From an uncultured Alistipes sp. (lineage in GTDB: Bacteria > Bacteroidota > Bacteroidia > Bacteroidales > UBA932), in contig UQUJ01000055.1 in assembly GCA_900544195.1 (NCBI GenBank), positions 1 to 20,621 on the forward strand: a stretch of DNA of 20,621 nucleotides, read 5' to 3'. How positions within the stretch are numbered: the stretch's first letter is position 1; every line of letters starts with the position of its first letter. Below the pieces are notes generated by a model. It was given only the letters and a program-made list of their open reading frames with translations, was not told the origin of the DNA and ran no database searches. Made by a program: the position numbers and the translations under genes. Below, in pieces: positions 7,343-14,529 of this stretch.

Positions 7343-8485
7343 TCAAGCGTTATTGTACTGCCGATTGACCCAGAGCCAGAGGAACTTGTCTGGGATGGAA
7401 TATTCCTTCAAATCAACGGTGATGATGTCTTCCTTGAGGAGTTTGCGGATGGCGGCGTTGACAACGCTGGCGGTGGATAGCTGGTAGCGGTTAATAAAAG
7501 CGGACGTGTTGACATTACGCACGCGCGCCTCGTTCGCGATGGCGGACAGAACTCGTTTTTGGTTTTCTGTCAGGCTAGACATCAGCTCGGCGAATTGAAC
7601 CTCATTCATCAACAATATGTTGTCTATTGACATCCGTATCACGTCAATAGAGCACTCCTCTCCCCTATCTATCGACGCGAAAGCCTCATTAAAGACACGT
7701 TGCATGTAATAAGTATATCCTTCAAACAAGTCATAGACGTACTCCACCACCGCTTTGGCTATCCTCTTGCCATATTCATTGAACATCTTCCCGACAAAAT
7801 CTGAGTAAATGTCTTTATCGAGAGCCTTCAGTTCCAATGGATCAGCACTTTTATAGAAAGGACGAGCCGGGGACTGAAACATCGCGCTCATAATGCTCCT
7901 CTTGCTTCCCGCAAACACGAAATGGCAGTTCTTCATTTTCTGAATATGCCCGCGAAGGAGAGCCTCGATGTTACCATCCTCATATTCATTTATTTGCTGA
8001 AATTCATCAATCGCGACGAGGCACGGCTTCCCCGCATTGTCGAGGTAATTGAATATCTCTTCCAATGTGAACTCCGGCCGCTGAATATCCCCAAGGCTCA
8101 CACCGAACGATGGCTGTCCGGTAACGGAATCGTAGGTTATCTTGCCTTGAAGCGACTTCAACGCACTTACAAGCTTATCAAGGACTTTTTTTCCGGCAGG
8201 CTGTAACGCCCTGAACACTTCCTTACCCAAAAAGAAAGTGAACTCCCTGAGACTTGTAGTATGCAGAATATCAACAAAAAACGTGTAGTAAGAACGTTTG
8301 ATTTCCTCCCGCTCGAACACGTGCGTTATCAACCCCGTCTTGCCCATTCTGCGAGGCGAGAACAGAACCACATCATTCCCGTTCATCAATGATTTTGCCA
8401 ACCTCTGCGTCTCGCTGACTCTGTCACAGAAACATTCATCTGGAATATACCCTCTGGTTATAAACGGATTATGAATTGTTTTCAT
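7343..8485 (-). CDS. AAA/STAND-type ATPase (ATPase_2-like) with C-terminal winged helix
   Basis: 380 residues. The Walker A region is SPRRMGKT at 43-50, and Walker B is CLVAIDEF at 155-162 (Asp160, Glu161). A sensor-like strand FVFAGSKRSIM follows, as in the archaeal-type ATPase_2 family. Residues about 305-375 (LTENQKRVLSAIANE to DKFLWLWV) look like a winged-helix domain that may bind DNA. The N-terminal NPFITRGYIP is typical of the many Bacteroidetes members of this family, whose function is largely unknown. The ATG at 8485 is chosen because that motif starts there and a good promoter lies just upstream; the open frame to 8533 runs through that promoter. The gene is bracketed by two ~85-bp direct repeats and its promoter contains two similar palindromes, so autoregulation is plausible. 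Confidence 0.8.
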   Translation of the reverse strand: MKTIHNPFITRGYIPDECFCDRVSETQRLAKSLMNGNDVVLFSPRRMGKTGLITHVFEREEIKRSYYTFFVDILHTTSLREFTFFLGKEVFRALQPAGKKVLDKLVSALKSLQGKITYDSVTGQPSFGVSLGDIQRPEFTLEEIFNYLDNAGKPCLVAIDEFQQINEYEDGNIEALLRGHIQKMKNCHFVFAGSKRSIMSAMFQSPARPFYKSADPLELKALDKDIYSDFVGKMFNEYGKRIAKAVVEYVYDLFEGYTYYMQRVFNEAFASIDRGEECSIDVIRMSIDNILLMNEVQFAELMSSLTENQKRVLSAIANEARVRNVNTSAFINRYQLSTASVVNAAIRKLLKEDIITVDLKEYSIPDKFLWLWVNRQYNNA

Positions 8486-8502
8486 ATCTGATTTCTTTCC
8501 GG

Positions 8503-8534
8503 CAAATATAATTATCCATTTTGGATAATCCAAA
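8503..8534 (-). promoter_or_regulatory. Promoter of the ATPase gene
   Basis: On the minus strand TTTG (8534-8531), a 20-base spacer and TATATTTG (8510-8503) match the Bacteroidetes consensus TTTG-N19-TAnnTTTG. The transcript would begin a few bases before the ATG at 8485, giving a very short leader. Confidence 0.7.
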
Positions 8535-8557
8535 TCGAATAATTCATTTTGGGTAAT
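8511..8557. promoter_or_regulatory. Two operator-like palindromes in the ATPase promoter
   Basis: Site 1, ATTATCCATTTTGGATAAT at 8511-8529, has perfect 8-bp arms around 3 bases and exactly fills the spacer between the -33 and -7 boxes. Site 2, ATAATTCATTTTGGGTAAT at 8539-8557, matches it at 16 of 19 positions and lies just upstream of the -33 box. Their centres are 28 bases apart. The placement suggests repression; the binding protein is unknown. Confidence 0.55.
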
Positions 8558-8615
8558 TGTAGTTTACCCACTATTCTTTCATTCATCTCTTCGGAACACC
8601 CTCTTTGAAAGCAGT

Positions 8616-8700
8616 TATGTCCACCCAAACCACCGTTCCGCCGGACAAACCGTGCCTTTCAGCCATTTTCTCCGGCGATCGCAGCCTTTCAGCGGACAAA
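8616..8700. repeat. About 85-bp direct repeat, copy 2 (upstream of the ATPase gene)
   Basis: The partner of 7052-7146. Its last bases (GCGGACAAACG) overlap the 3' end of the minus-strand gene at 8689-9663 and provide that gene's final codons and stop. The inner pair GCCGGA/TCCGGC is conserved. Confidence 0.75.
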
Positions 8701-9663
8701 CGCCATTTTGAGTTCCTTCCAGTCAGCCTTTGTCAAAGGAGAATCATTGATTTCGCTGACAAGCACGTCCTTGGGTTTTCCTGTTGCTATCATATTCCCG
8801 TGCAGTTCGATGCCGCTTATCCTGACCGACCCCTTACTGTTTTGTGCGATGTTTATCTTCCAGACATAGTGCTCTAATCCGTATCCCTCGTTTCTGCTTC
8901 CTTCAAGACAAACATCAAGAAGTTCCTTGCGATAACCAAACCGGACGAGAATCTGGCTGTTATCCCCGCTCTTGTCGATCAGAAGGTAGGATATTCCCGC
9001 ATCGTCCGAGAGTTTATGAACCAACATCCTGCCGGAAGTGCATTCATCTTTCAGCCGCTCGGAATGCCTGTTCAAGATTTTTCCGAGGATGACATACGAA
9101 CTGAAAATGTCATAACCAACCTTCTCATCATCAATATTATTGCCAAATGAATATATCAGCACGTCCCCTTTGTCTTTTGAATATCGTTTACCATAGTTAT
9201 CAAGTATCGTAAAATCAGCGGTTTTTCGTGATATTTCCGAATCCTCGCCAATCACATATTCACAAAGAAACCTCCGTCCGAACACCCTCCACTCGAATGG
9301 CACGGAATTGACCAGTGAGACATATTCATCAACACGCTTGAGATTCTTTTCCACCACTTTCGCTCCTGCCAATTCCCCACTCTTGACATTCAACGTCACC
9401 GACCTCGCATTCCCGTCATAAACAACCACATCAGATGAAAGCCCAGCGACCGAGGCCATCAAAGAATCACCTCGCTCTATCGCTCCAGCCTGAAATTCAA
9501 ACCGTCCCAACGAATCGCAATTCCCCAAACAACACCCATTTTTGAATATGAAAGCGTACTCCGCCGGCTCGTTTCCAAGCTTGACGGTGATTTCAATGTT
9601 TTGGGCGGCCGCCGAAATGGCGACAAACAAGGACAAGATGAATAGGTAAAGCTTGTTATGCAT
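8689..9663 (-). CDS. Secreted protein of unknown function
   Basis: 324 residues. A signal peptide (MHNKLYLFILSLFVAI, ending SAAAQN) predicts export. The first ~75 mature residues (IEITVKLGNEPAEYAFIFKNG, then a DSLGRFEF turn and SVAGLSS) have the rhythm of a CarboxypepD_reg-like or other small beta-sandwich domain, as at the start of many Bacteroidetes surface proteins. The remainder (VDEYVSLVNSVPFEWRVFG, FTILDNYGKRYSKDKGDVLIYSFG, and so on) is a mixed alpha/beta region I do not recognise. The last residues (MAFVR) and the stop come from the ~85-bp repeat, so the original C-terminus may have been replaced. It lies between two ATPase genes on the same strand, but the gaps on both sides (203 and 60 bases) and the separate promoters do not prove a shared operon. 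Confidence 0.6.
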   Translation of the reverse strand: MHNKLYLFILSLFVAISAAAQNIEITVKLGNEPAEYAFIFKNGCCLGNCDSLGRFEFQAGAIERGDSLMASVAGLSSDVVVYDGNARSVTLNVKSGELAGAKVVEKNLKRVDEYVSLVNSVPFEWRVFGRRFLCEYVIGEDSEISRKTADFTILDNYGKRYSKDKGDVLIYSFGNNIDDEKVGYDIFSSYVILGKILNRHSERLKDECTSGRMLVHKLSDDAGISYLLIDKSGDNSQILVRFGYRKELLDVCLEGSRNEGYGLEHYVWKINIAQNSKGSVRISGIELHGNMIATGKPKDVLVSEINDSPLTKADWKELKMAFVR

Positions 9664-9723
9664 TGTATTTTATTTTAGTGTTATAAGCCACTTATGCATA
9701 ACAAAAACTAAGCCTATGGTTCA

Positions 9724-11013
9724 TCACTTATTCAAAAACCACTCGATGGCGTTCACGATATGTATTGTCTGATTATTGACTGTAACATCACGGGTTTCGT
9801 CCATACATATTAACCAAAGGTTTTCGCAGTTCAACTTTGTAGCGGCTTGGACAAGTGACTCAGTCTCCCTTCTGTAGGTCTTACTGTCAGAAATGTCATA
9901 GGCCACTTGAATGAGTTCCAATACAACATTCTGTCTGCACACGACAAAATCGACCTCCTTTTGCCGTGTGGAAGGCTTGTAATAGTATATGTCCTCAGCC
10001 GCGGAACAATACCTGCGAAGCAACTCCATAAGGACCGCGTTCTCCAAACGCCAGCCCATATTCTCACCAAGAAGCGAGTTGCCACGGTTGGAGACGAATC
10101 CTTGGTCAACCACATAAGCTTTCTCGCCGGTTATCCTCTCCTTGCTTTTGTATGAGAACTTTTGCAGAGGATGGATCAAGAATGCCTGAGCCAGATAAGA
10201 TGTATATTTCTGAGCCGTGGCAGCTGTCTTGAGGTTGGATATTTCCGCTAAAGTTTTATAGTCAATAACTTGACAGGAATTATTAATAAGATGATAAGCT
10301 ATGCGTCTGATGCTCTCTGGATTGCGAATATTAAAACGCTTCGCTATGTCTTTTGTGATGATTGTCTCGATAAGCCCCTCTATGTACGTTCGGCGACCGC
10401 GAGGATTCCGAAGCTTCATCAATTCAGGGAATCCCCCGTCATTAAGATAAGCTTCCAAAGCGATTTTTCTGGCAGCGTCAGCCTTTGTCGTAATCCCTTT
10501 GACATCAACCTTTTCCGCATCGCATAACTCTGCATAACTGAAAGGATAAAGTTTTATCTCATTGTATCTTCCGGTAAGATGTGTGGCAAGTTCACTACTT
10601 AACAGTTTGGCGTTGCTCCCGGTAAGCACAATGCGCAAGCCTTGCCTAAGCAATCTGTTCACAAACAGATGCCATCCCGGAACATCCTGAATCTCATCAA
10701 AAAACAAGTACTTCACATCAACACCATAAAGCTGGTACATGCAACCCAACAGTGTGTTGAGATCCTTGGCTTCCATTCCCAACAACCTATCATCATCCAG
10801 ATCAGAATAGCCGTACTTTACTCCATGCTGGATAAGTGCCTTATGGCACAATGTTGATTTTCCGCTCCTGCGAACACCTATGACAACCTGTGCCATATCG
10901 CTGTCCCACTCGAAAAAATCCTCCTCTGGACGGGATACCCAGCCAGAGACATCATACCCTGACATTTCCTCTCTTTGCTCCGCCAAAACCTGCAAAATCA
11001 CCTTCTCATCCAT
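9724..11013 (-). CDS. AAA_14 / DUF4143 ATP-binding protein
   Basis: 429 residues. Walker A is GVRRSGKST at 46-54 and Walker B is YLFFDEIQD at 102-110. The sensor segment VLTGSNAKLLSSELATHLTGR follows, which is characteristic of the AAA_14 plus DUF4143 family. The C-terminal part has EVDFVV followed by LELIQVAYD, resembling the core of a PD-(D/E)XK nuclease fold that the DUF4143 family is thought to keep. These proteins are abundant in Bacteroidetes and archaea; proposed roles in plasmid/toxin-like or DNA-related processes are unproven. The ATG at 11013 gives the usual MDEKVILQVL start; the extension to 11058 runs through a -7-like TATATTTG (11041-11034) and is rejected. Three regularly spaced TTTTGAC repeats lie just upstream. 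Confidence 0.85.
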   Translation of the reverse strand: MDEKVILQVLAEQREEMSGYDVSGWVSRPEEDFFEWDSDMAQVVIGVRRSGKSTLCHKALIQHGVKYGYSDLDDDRLLGMEAKDLNTLLGCMYQLYGVDVKYLFFDEIQDVPGWHLFVNRLLRQGLRIVLTGSNAKLLSSELATHLTGRYNEIKLYPFSYAELCDAEKVDVKGITTKADAARKIALEAYLNDGGFPELMKLRNPRGRRTYIEGLIETIITKDIAKRFNIRNPESIRRIAYHLINNSCQVIDYKTLAEISNLKTAATAQKYTSYLAQAFLIHPLQKFSYKSKERITGEKAYVVDQGFVSNRGNSLLGENMGWRLENAVLMELLRRYCSAAEDIYYYKPSTRQKEVDFVVCRQNVVLELIQVAYDISDSKTYRRETESLVQAATKLNCENLWLICMDETRDVTVNNQTIHIVNAIEWFLNK

Positions 11014-11066
11014 AAACACTTGATTTATTGGCACAAATATAGAAAACATTTCGAACAATTGCGCTA

Positions 11067-11138
11067 TTTTGACAAAAATAACATTACGAAATGCATTATT
11101 TTGACAATTTTCTGTTGTTGAAACAGTGTTATTTTGAC
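11067..11138. promoter_or_regulatory. Three phased TTTTGAC repeats upstream of the AAA_14/DUF4143 gene
   Basis: TATTTTGAC or TTATTTTGAC occurs at 11067-11073, 11099-11105 and 11132-11138 (core coordinates), 32 and 33 bases apart, about three turns of the helix. On the gene's own strand they read GTCAAAATA. They lie upstream of the -7-like box at 11041-11034. A regulator-binding array is inferred from the spacing. Confidence 0.45.
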
Positions 11139-11169
11139 GAAAAATATTCGGAGTTTATACGTTGATGCT

Positions 11170-11193
11170 GGAAGACGAGAGTCTTCCTTTTTT
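11170..11193 (+). terminator. Hairpin plus T6, plus-strand terminator
   Basis: GGAAGAC-GAGA-GTCTTCC followed by six T is a classical rho-independent terminator for plus-strand transcription. No plus-strand gene precedes it in the ~110-base gap, so it may end an unannotated small transcript, or stop antisense reading toward folK. Confidence 0.6.
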
Positions 11194-11231
11194 GTTGGTT
11201 GTTGCCGGCCGTACGGCCGGCAACAACCAAC
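11194..11231. repeat. 38-bp perfect palindrome
   Basis: GTTGGTTGTTGCCGGCCGT and its exact complement form a loopless 38-bp palindrome centred on GGCCGTACGGCC. It directly follows the T6 of the terminator at 11170-11193. It could extrude as a cruciform or act as a binding site; no second copy is in the window. Confidence 0.9.
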
Positions 11232-11304
11232 CGCGCATCAAAGGTAACTACTTTGACCTTCCCTGAGAATGGCGGCACAAACTTGAAAAAGTAGATTAAA
11301 ACCA

Positions 11305-11796
11305 CTATTCTGTGCCGAAATATTCAGGAAAGGCGGTTTTGAGGGATGGTTTGGCGACTTCCTGGAGGGGAATCAACACGAAGGGGCGGTTCTCTATGTC
11401 CTTGTGGGGGATGATCAGATCGGGAGCGGAGATGTGCTCGGAGCCGTAGAAAAGAATGTCGATGTCGATTACGCGGGAGTGGTAGATGCGGTTGCCTGCT
11501 CCGTCATATTCAGGAGGATCGGTTCTGCCCATCGCGCGCTCTATTGATTTGACCTTGGACAGCACATCCTTGGCTGCGTCCTCCGCCGGAATTTCCGGTC
11601 TGAAGGTTCGGTAAAGCGCCACGGCGTTCAGAAACTTGCCGCCGGAGAAACCCATCGGCTTGGTCTCTATCAGCCTTGAAAGAGCCGTGTAGTGGCCTTC
11701 AAAGGCTTCATCCATCCGATGAAGAGCCTCCTCGATGTTCCTCTCGCGGTTGCCAAGGTTGCTGCCGAGGGAAAAGTATATGCTGACAAACGCCAT
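11305..11796 (-). CDS. folK: HPPK, 2-amino-4-hydroxy-6-hydroxymethyldihydropteridine pyrophosphokinase
   Basis: 163 residues. It transfers pyrophosphate from ATP to 6-hydroxymethyl-7,8-dihydropterin in the cytoplasm, the step before dihydropteroate synthase in folate synthesis. The family signature is clear: SLGSNLGNRERNI at 9-21, RVIDIDILFYG at 108-118 (Asp111 and Asp113 correspond to the two magnesium ligands), and IPHKDIENRPFVLIPL at 129-144. The length is normal and the start at 11796 fits the family. Upstream, towards sufT, is a 229-base gap filled largely by a MITE-like repeat, so folK probably has its own promoter. Downstream lie the palindrome and terminator at 11170-11231. Confidence 0.95.
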   Translation of the reverse strand: MAFVSIYFSLGSNLGNRERNIEEALHRMDEAFEGHYTALSRLIETKPMGFSGGKFLNAVALYRTFRPEIPAEDAAKDVLSKVKSIERAMGRTDPPEYDGAGNRIYHSRVIDIDILFYGSEHISAPDLIIPHKDIENRPFVLIPLQEVAKPSLKTAFPEYFGTE

Positions 11797-11816
11797 TGTT
11801 CCAATAATACAGGCCT

Positions 11817-11978
11817 AAGTAACATTCAAAAAATAACCTGCATCATCTTAAGGAATCTTTTCGGTCTAGATCTCTTTTCTCATCAGTCATGTGCCACCGG
11901 CACACTCCTTCTTCAAAAAAAGATCTATCCTCGAAAATCTTCTCTTAATCTGAAGCAACTTATTTTTTTCATGTTCCT
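11817..11978. mobile_element. MITE-like element, copy 1
   Basis: It begins with TAAGTAACATTCAAAAAATA (11816-11835) and CCTGCATCA, and ends with GCAACTTATTTTTTTC ATGTTCCT (11955-11978), which is an imperfect inverted copy of the start. The first 30 bases are identical to those at 20480-20509. The ~110-base interior differs from copy 2 and has no gene. It lies between sufT and folK. Confidence 0.6.
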
Positions 11979-12025
11979 AAAAATATTCAAACCTAAATCA
12001 AGCTGCCAAAATTGAATATACCGGA

Positions 12026-12505
12026 TCAGGAATTCGGTTCCTTCGAATAGTCCGGGCCGGCACCAGGATCAACCCTGTCAGATGAAGAATCAATGACATC
12101 CAGACCAAGTTCCAGACGTGCCTCGTCAGAGAGCATCGATTGATCCCAAGCCGGGTCAAAGACCAGTTCCACGTTGCAGGCCTTTATTCCGGGAACGTCG
12201 GTGACGTTTTTCTGAACCTCATCCAGCACCTCGTCAGCCATCGGGCAGTTCGGGGCGGTGAAAGTCATCTTGATGAAAGCCTCGTGGTTCTTGTTGATGA
12301 CAAGCTCGTAGATGAGGCCGAGGTCGTAGATGTTGACCGGAATCTCGGGATCATAGACCTGCTTCAAGGCAAGAACCACATTGTCATAAAGCGGTGCCAA
12401 TGCCTTTACATCCTCAGCGGAAAGCACCTCACTCTCCAGCTCAACATGCGGCTCGGAAGCTGCCACCCTATTTTCTTCTTCCTTATTATTTTTGAATATA
12501 CTCAT
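12026..12505 (-). CDS. sufT: SufT-like Fe-S assembly protein (DUF59/MIP18 family)
   Basis: 159 residues. The DUF59 core is at about 37-125: YDPEIPVNIYDLGLIYEL at 51-68, TFTAPNCPMADEV at 81-93 with the conserved Cys87, and LVFDPAWDQSMLS at 114-126. This family (SufT, PaaD, MIP18) helps load or transfer Fe-S clusters to client proteins. The first ~30 residues are charged and poorly conserved, and the last 25 are acidic and probably disordered. Placement after sufS and sufE on the same strand supports the SufT reading over a phenylacetate-degradation PaaD, as no paa genes are present. The 197-base gap to sufE holds a long inverted repeat. Confidence 0.85.
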   Translation of the reverse strand: MSIFKNNKEEENRVAASEPHVELESEVLSAEDVKALAPLYDNVVLALKQVYDPEIPVNIYDLGLIYELVINKNHEAFIKMTFTAPNCPMADEVLDEVQKNVTDVPGIKACNVELVFDPAWDQSMLSDEARLELGLDVIDSSSDRVDPGAGPDYSKEPNS

Positions 12506-12616
12506 ATCTAAATATTACTCAGAATTAATGATCTGCCTTGCCCAAAAGAAACCTTATATTCCATTTATGAATAATAGAAAAGAATTTCTTCAAAAGACAT
12601 ATCCAAGTTTTAGACG

Positions 12617-12688
12617 CTGTTTTGATTTGTTTGTCTGAAAATGAAGATTTTTTCACCTCAAAAGAACATTTCAAACAAATCAAAACAG
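12617..12688. repeat. Perfect 17-bp inverted repeat between sufE and sufT
   Basis: CTGTTTTGATTTGTTTG at 12617-12633 and its exact complement at 12672-12688 enclose a 38-base loop. The loop contains a second weak stem, TGAAAA/TTTTTTCA. It lies just past the sufE stop codon (12703). It may be an attenuator, a processing stem or a mobile remnant; a T run typical of a terminator is not seen. Confidence 0.85.
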
Positions 12689-12702
12689 ATTCTTATCAAT
12701 TC

Positions 12703-13122
12703 TTATTTATCACTGTTCTCCAGTGCCACAGCCTTGATGGTATCGATCATCGAGACCAGTCCGTTGGCTCTGGTCGGCGAGAGATTCTCCTTAAGACCTA
12801 TCTGGTTGATGAATCCGAAATCGTCCGCGGCGATCTCTTTCGGTGTGCGGCCAGAATAGACATTGATCAGAAGGGAGATTATGCCTTTCGTGATGATCGC
12901 GTCGCTGTCGGCCTTGAACCAAAGTTTTCCGTCCTCCAGGAGCCAATCCAGCCAAACCCGGGACTGACATCCCTTAATCAACTTATCCTCAGTCTTTTCC
13001 GATTCTGGATACACCTCCAGATTCTTTCCCAAGTCGATGAGATACTCGTATTTGTCGAGCCATTCATCGTACATCGAGAAATCCTCAATCACAGACTGTT
13101 TAGCTTCCTCAAGTGTGTTCAT
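12703..13122 (-). CDS. sufE: SufE sulfur-acceptor protein
   Basis: 139 residues. SufE accepts persulfide sulfur from the cysteine desulfurase SufS and passes it to the SufBCD scaffold in the cytoplasm. The active cysteine is Cys52 in KGCQSRVW (50-57), preceded by the usual LIDLGKNLEVYPESEKTEDKLI helix and followed by SDAIITKGIISLLINVYSG and a conserved LSPTRANGL. The length is typical and the ATG at 13122 is the only good start. It lies between sufS and sufT on the same strand, with a TTCGACAGGCTCAG-type inverted repeat between it and sufS. Confidence 0.95.
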   Translation of the reverse strand: MNTLEEAKQSVIEDFSMYDEWLDKYEYLIDLGKNLEVYPESEKTEDKLIKGCQSRVWLDWLLEDGKLWFKADSDAIITKGIISLLINVYSGRTPKEIAADDFGFINQIGLKENLSPTRANGLVSMIDTIKAVALENSDK

Positions 13123-13155
13123 CTAATTTATATCTAAAATACATATTTCTGTTTT

Positions 13156-13252
13156 GGCGCTTCGACAAGCTCAGCGACCGAAAAATCAATATATGAATTT
13201 CAACAAGCTACTACCGGTACATAATCTACGGTCCCTGAGCCTGTCGAAGGGT
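13156..13252. repeat. Dispersed inverted repeat (TTCGACAAGCTCAG family), copy 1
   Basis: CTTCGACAAGCTCAGCGACC at 13158-13178 and its near-complement (two mismatches) at 13229-13249 enclose about 50 bases. It is the same family as 14709-14762 and 19175-19240. Such TTCGACAGGCTCAG palindromic repeats are found in the intergenic DNA of many bacteria. Confidence 0.8.
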
Positions 13253-13285
13253 CGCAAGACCTAAATACCTAATGGTACCGATTCA

Positions 13286-14509
13286 CTACACCAACATAGC
13301 GGTCGCCTTGTCAAGCGACTTGATGAAATATTCAGCTTCTTCCATTGTGTTGTACGGAGCTAAAGAGGCGCGGAGCATGCCCGTCACCCCGAACCTATCC
13401 ATCAACGGCTCGGCACACATCTGCCCTGACCGCACGGCAATCCCCATCTTGTCCAAAATCAAGGCCAGGTCCTCATGATGCGCCCCCTCAACGCTGAAAG
13501 AAAAGAGCGGAATCTTTGTCTCCGTTCCACGTGGAACGCCATAAAGACGGATCCTCGGGTTGCTTGTCAAAGCGTGGAGAAGGTACTGGGACACAGCCTC
13601 TTGAGCATTAAGTAACTCTTTATCTTTCATCAATTTAAGCATCTCGATAGCTGGTTCCAGCGTCGGAATGGCATTGATGTTCTGGGTTCCGGCCTCAAAC
13701 TTCTCCGGAAGTGGAGCGTAAGTCGTGCCGGAAAACCTGACGGTAGCGATCATCTCTCCACCGCCCTGATAAGGAACCATCAGATCCAGCCACTTACGTT
13801 TTCCGTAAAGTACCCCGGTTCCGGTGGCCGCATAGAGTTTGTGTCCGGAAAAAGCGTAGAAGTCACAGTCAACATCCTGAACGTCAACACCTTCGTGAAC
13901 CATACCCTGCGCTCCGTCGATAAAAACAGGACAACCAACTGAGTGACAAACACTTACAATCTCATTAACAGGATTCAAAATGCCAAGTACATTGGAAATC
14001 TGAGTGACGGCTACAATCCTGGTCTTGGGATTTAGCAAGGATTTCAACTCCTCAAGATTCAGATGGCCATCCTCATCCACGTGCAAGACCCTCAGAACAG
14101 AGCCTTTTCTCTGGCAAAGCATCTGCCACGGAACGATGTCTGAATGATGCTCAGCCTCGGAAACGATGATCTCATCGCCCTCATGAACGAAAGTCTCGCC
14201 GAAAGAGAAGGCGACCAGATTGATGGATCCTGTGGTACCGGAAGTGAAAACGACCTCCTCCCTGGACGCGGCGTTGAGATAGTCCTTGACAGCATCGCGC
14301 GTGCTTTCATATTCATCAGTGGCATCGACGGCGAGTTTGTGGACTGCGCGGTGGATGTTGGCGTTCGCTCCGACAGTCAGTTCAGTCCATTTGTCGATGA
14401 CAGACTGCGGGCGCTGGGCTGTAGCGGCGTTGTCAAAATAGACAAGCGGCTTGCCATAGACAGTGCGCGAAAGCGCCGGAAACATATTCCTAAGTTCCTG
14501 AATATTCAT
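13286..14509 (-). CDS. sufS: SufS cysteine desulfurase
   Basis: 407 residues, PLP-dependent aminotransferase class V fold. It removes sulfur from cysteine as a persulfide for Fe-S cluster assembly. Seen: YFDNAATAQRP (24-34), GTTGSINLVA (91-100), AEHHSD (119-124), the PLP-binding Lys224 in FSGHKLYAATGTG, and the catalytic Cys365 in RSGQMCAEPLMDRFG, with the residues around the cysteine matching the SufS (group II) type. The ATG at 14509 gives MNIQELRNMFP, the usual start; the frame upstream overlaps the promoter-like repeat. Its partner sufE and the assembly factor sufT follow. A parS-like site at 13523-13538 encodes VPRGT here. Confidence 0.96.
   Translation of the reverse strand: MNIQELRNMFPALSRTVYGKPLVYFDNAATAQRPQSVIDKWTELTVGANANIHRAVHKLAVDATDEYESTRDAVKDYLNAASREEVVFTSGTTGSINLVAFSFGETFVHEGDEIIVSEAEHHSDIVPWQMLCQRKGSVLRVLHVDEDGHLNLEELKSLLNPKTRIVAVTQISNVLGILNPVNEIVSVCHSVGCPVFIDGAQGMVHEGVDVQDVDCDFYAFSGHKLYAATGTGVLYGKRKWLDLMVPYQGGGEMIATVRFSGTTYAPLPEKFEAGTQNINAIPTLEPAIEMLKLMKDKELLNAQEAVSQYLLHALTSNPRIRLYGVPRGTETKIPLFSFSVEGAHHEDLALILDKMGIAVRSGQMCAEPLMDRFGVTGMLRASLAPYNTMEEAEYFIKSLDKATAMLV
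13523..13538. promoter_or_regulatory. parS: parS-like ParB binding site within sufS
   Basis: CGTTCCACGTGGAACG is a perfect 16-bp palindrome that matches the parS consensus (TGTTNCACGTGNAACA) except at the two outermost bases. It encodes VPRGT in sufS. Confidence 0.65.
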
Positions 14510-14529
14510 TGTCAAACCTCCATTCAATC

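Noticed and set aside
6960..8877. Two short plus-strand frames (6960-7148 and 8605-8877) that encode similar peptides with SGDxSLS
   Set aside because: They run through the ~85-bp direct repeat, and most differences between the copies change the amino acid, so there is no sign of selection on a protein.
7343..11058. A complete anti-phage defence operon
   Set aside because: Two ATPases and a secreted protein lie together, but each has separate promoter-like signals and there is no clear effector such as a nuclease, protease or pore apart from a weak DUF4143 nuclease-like core. The evidence does not support a defence call.
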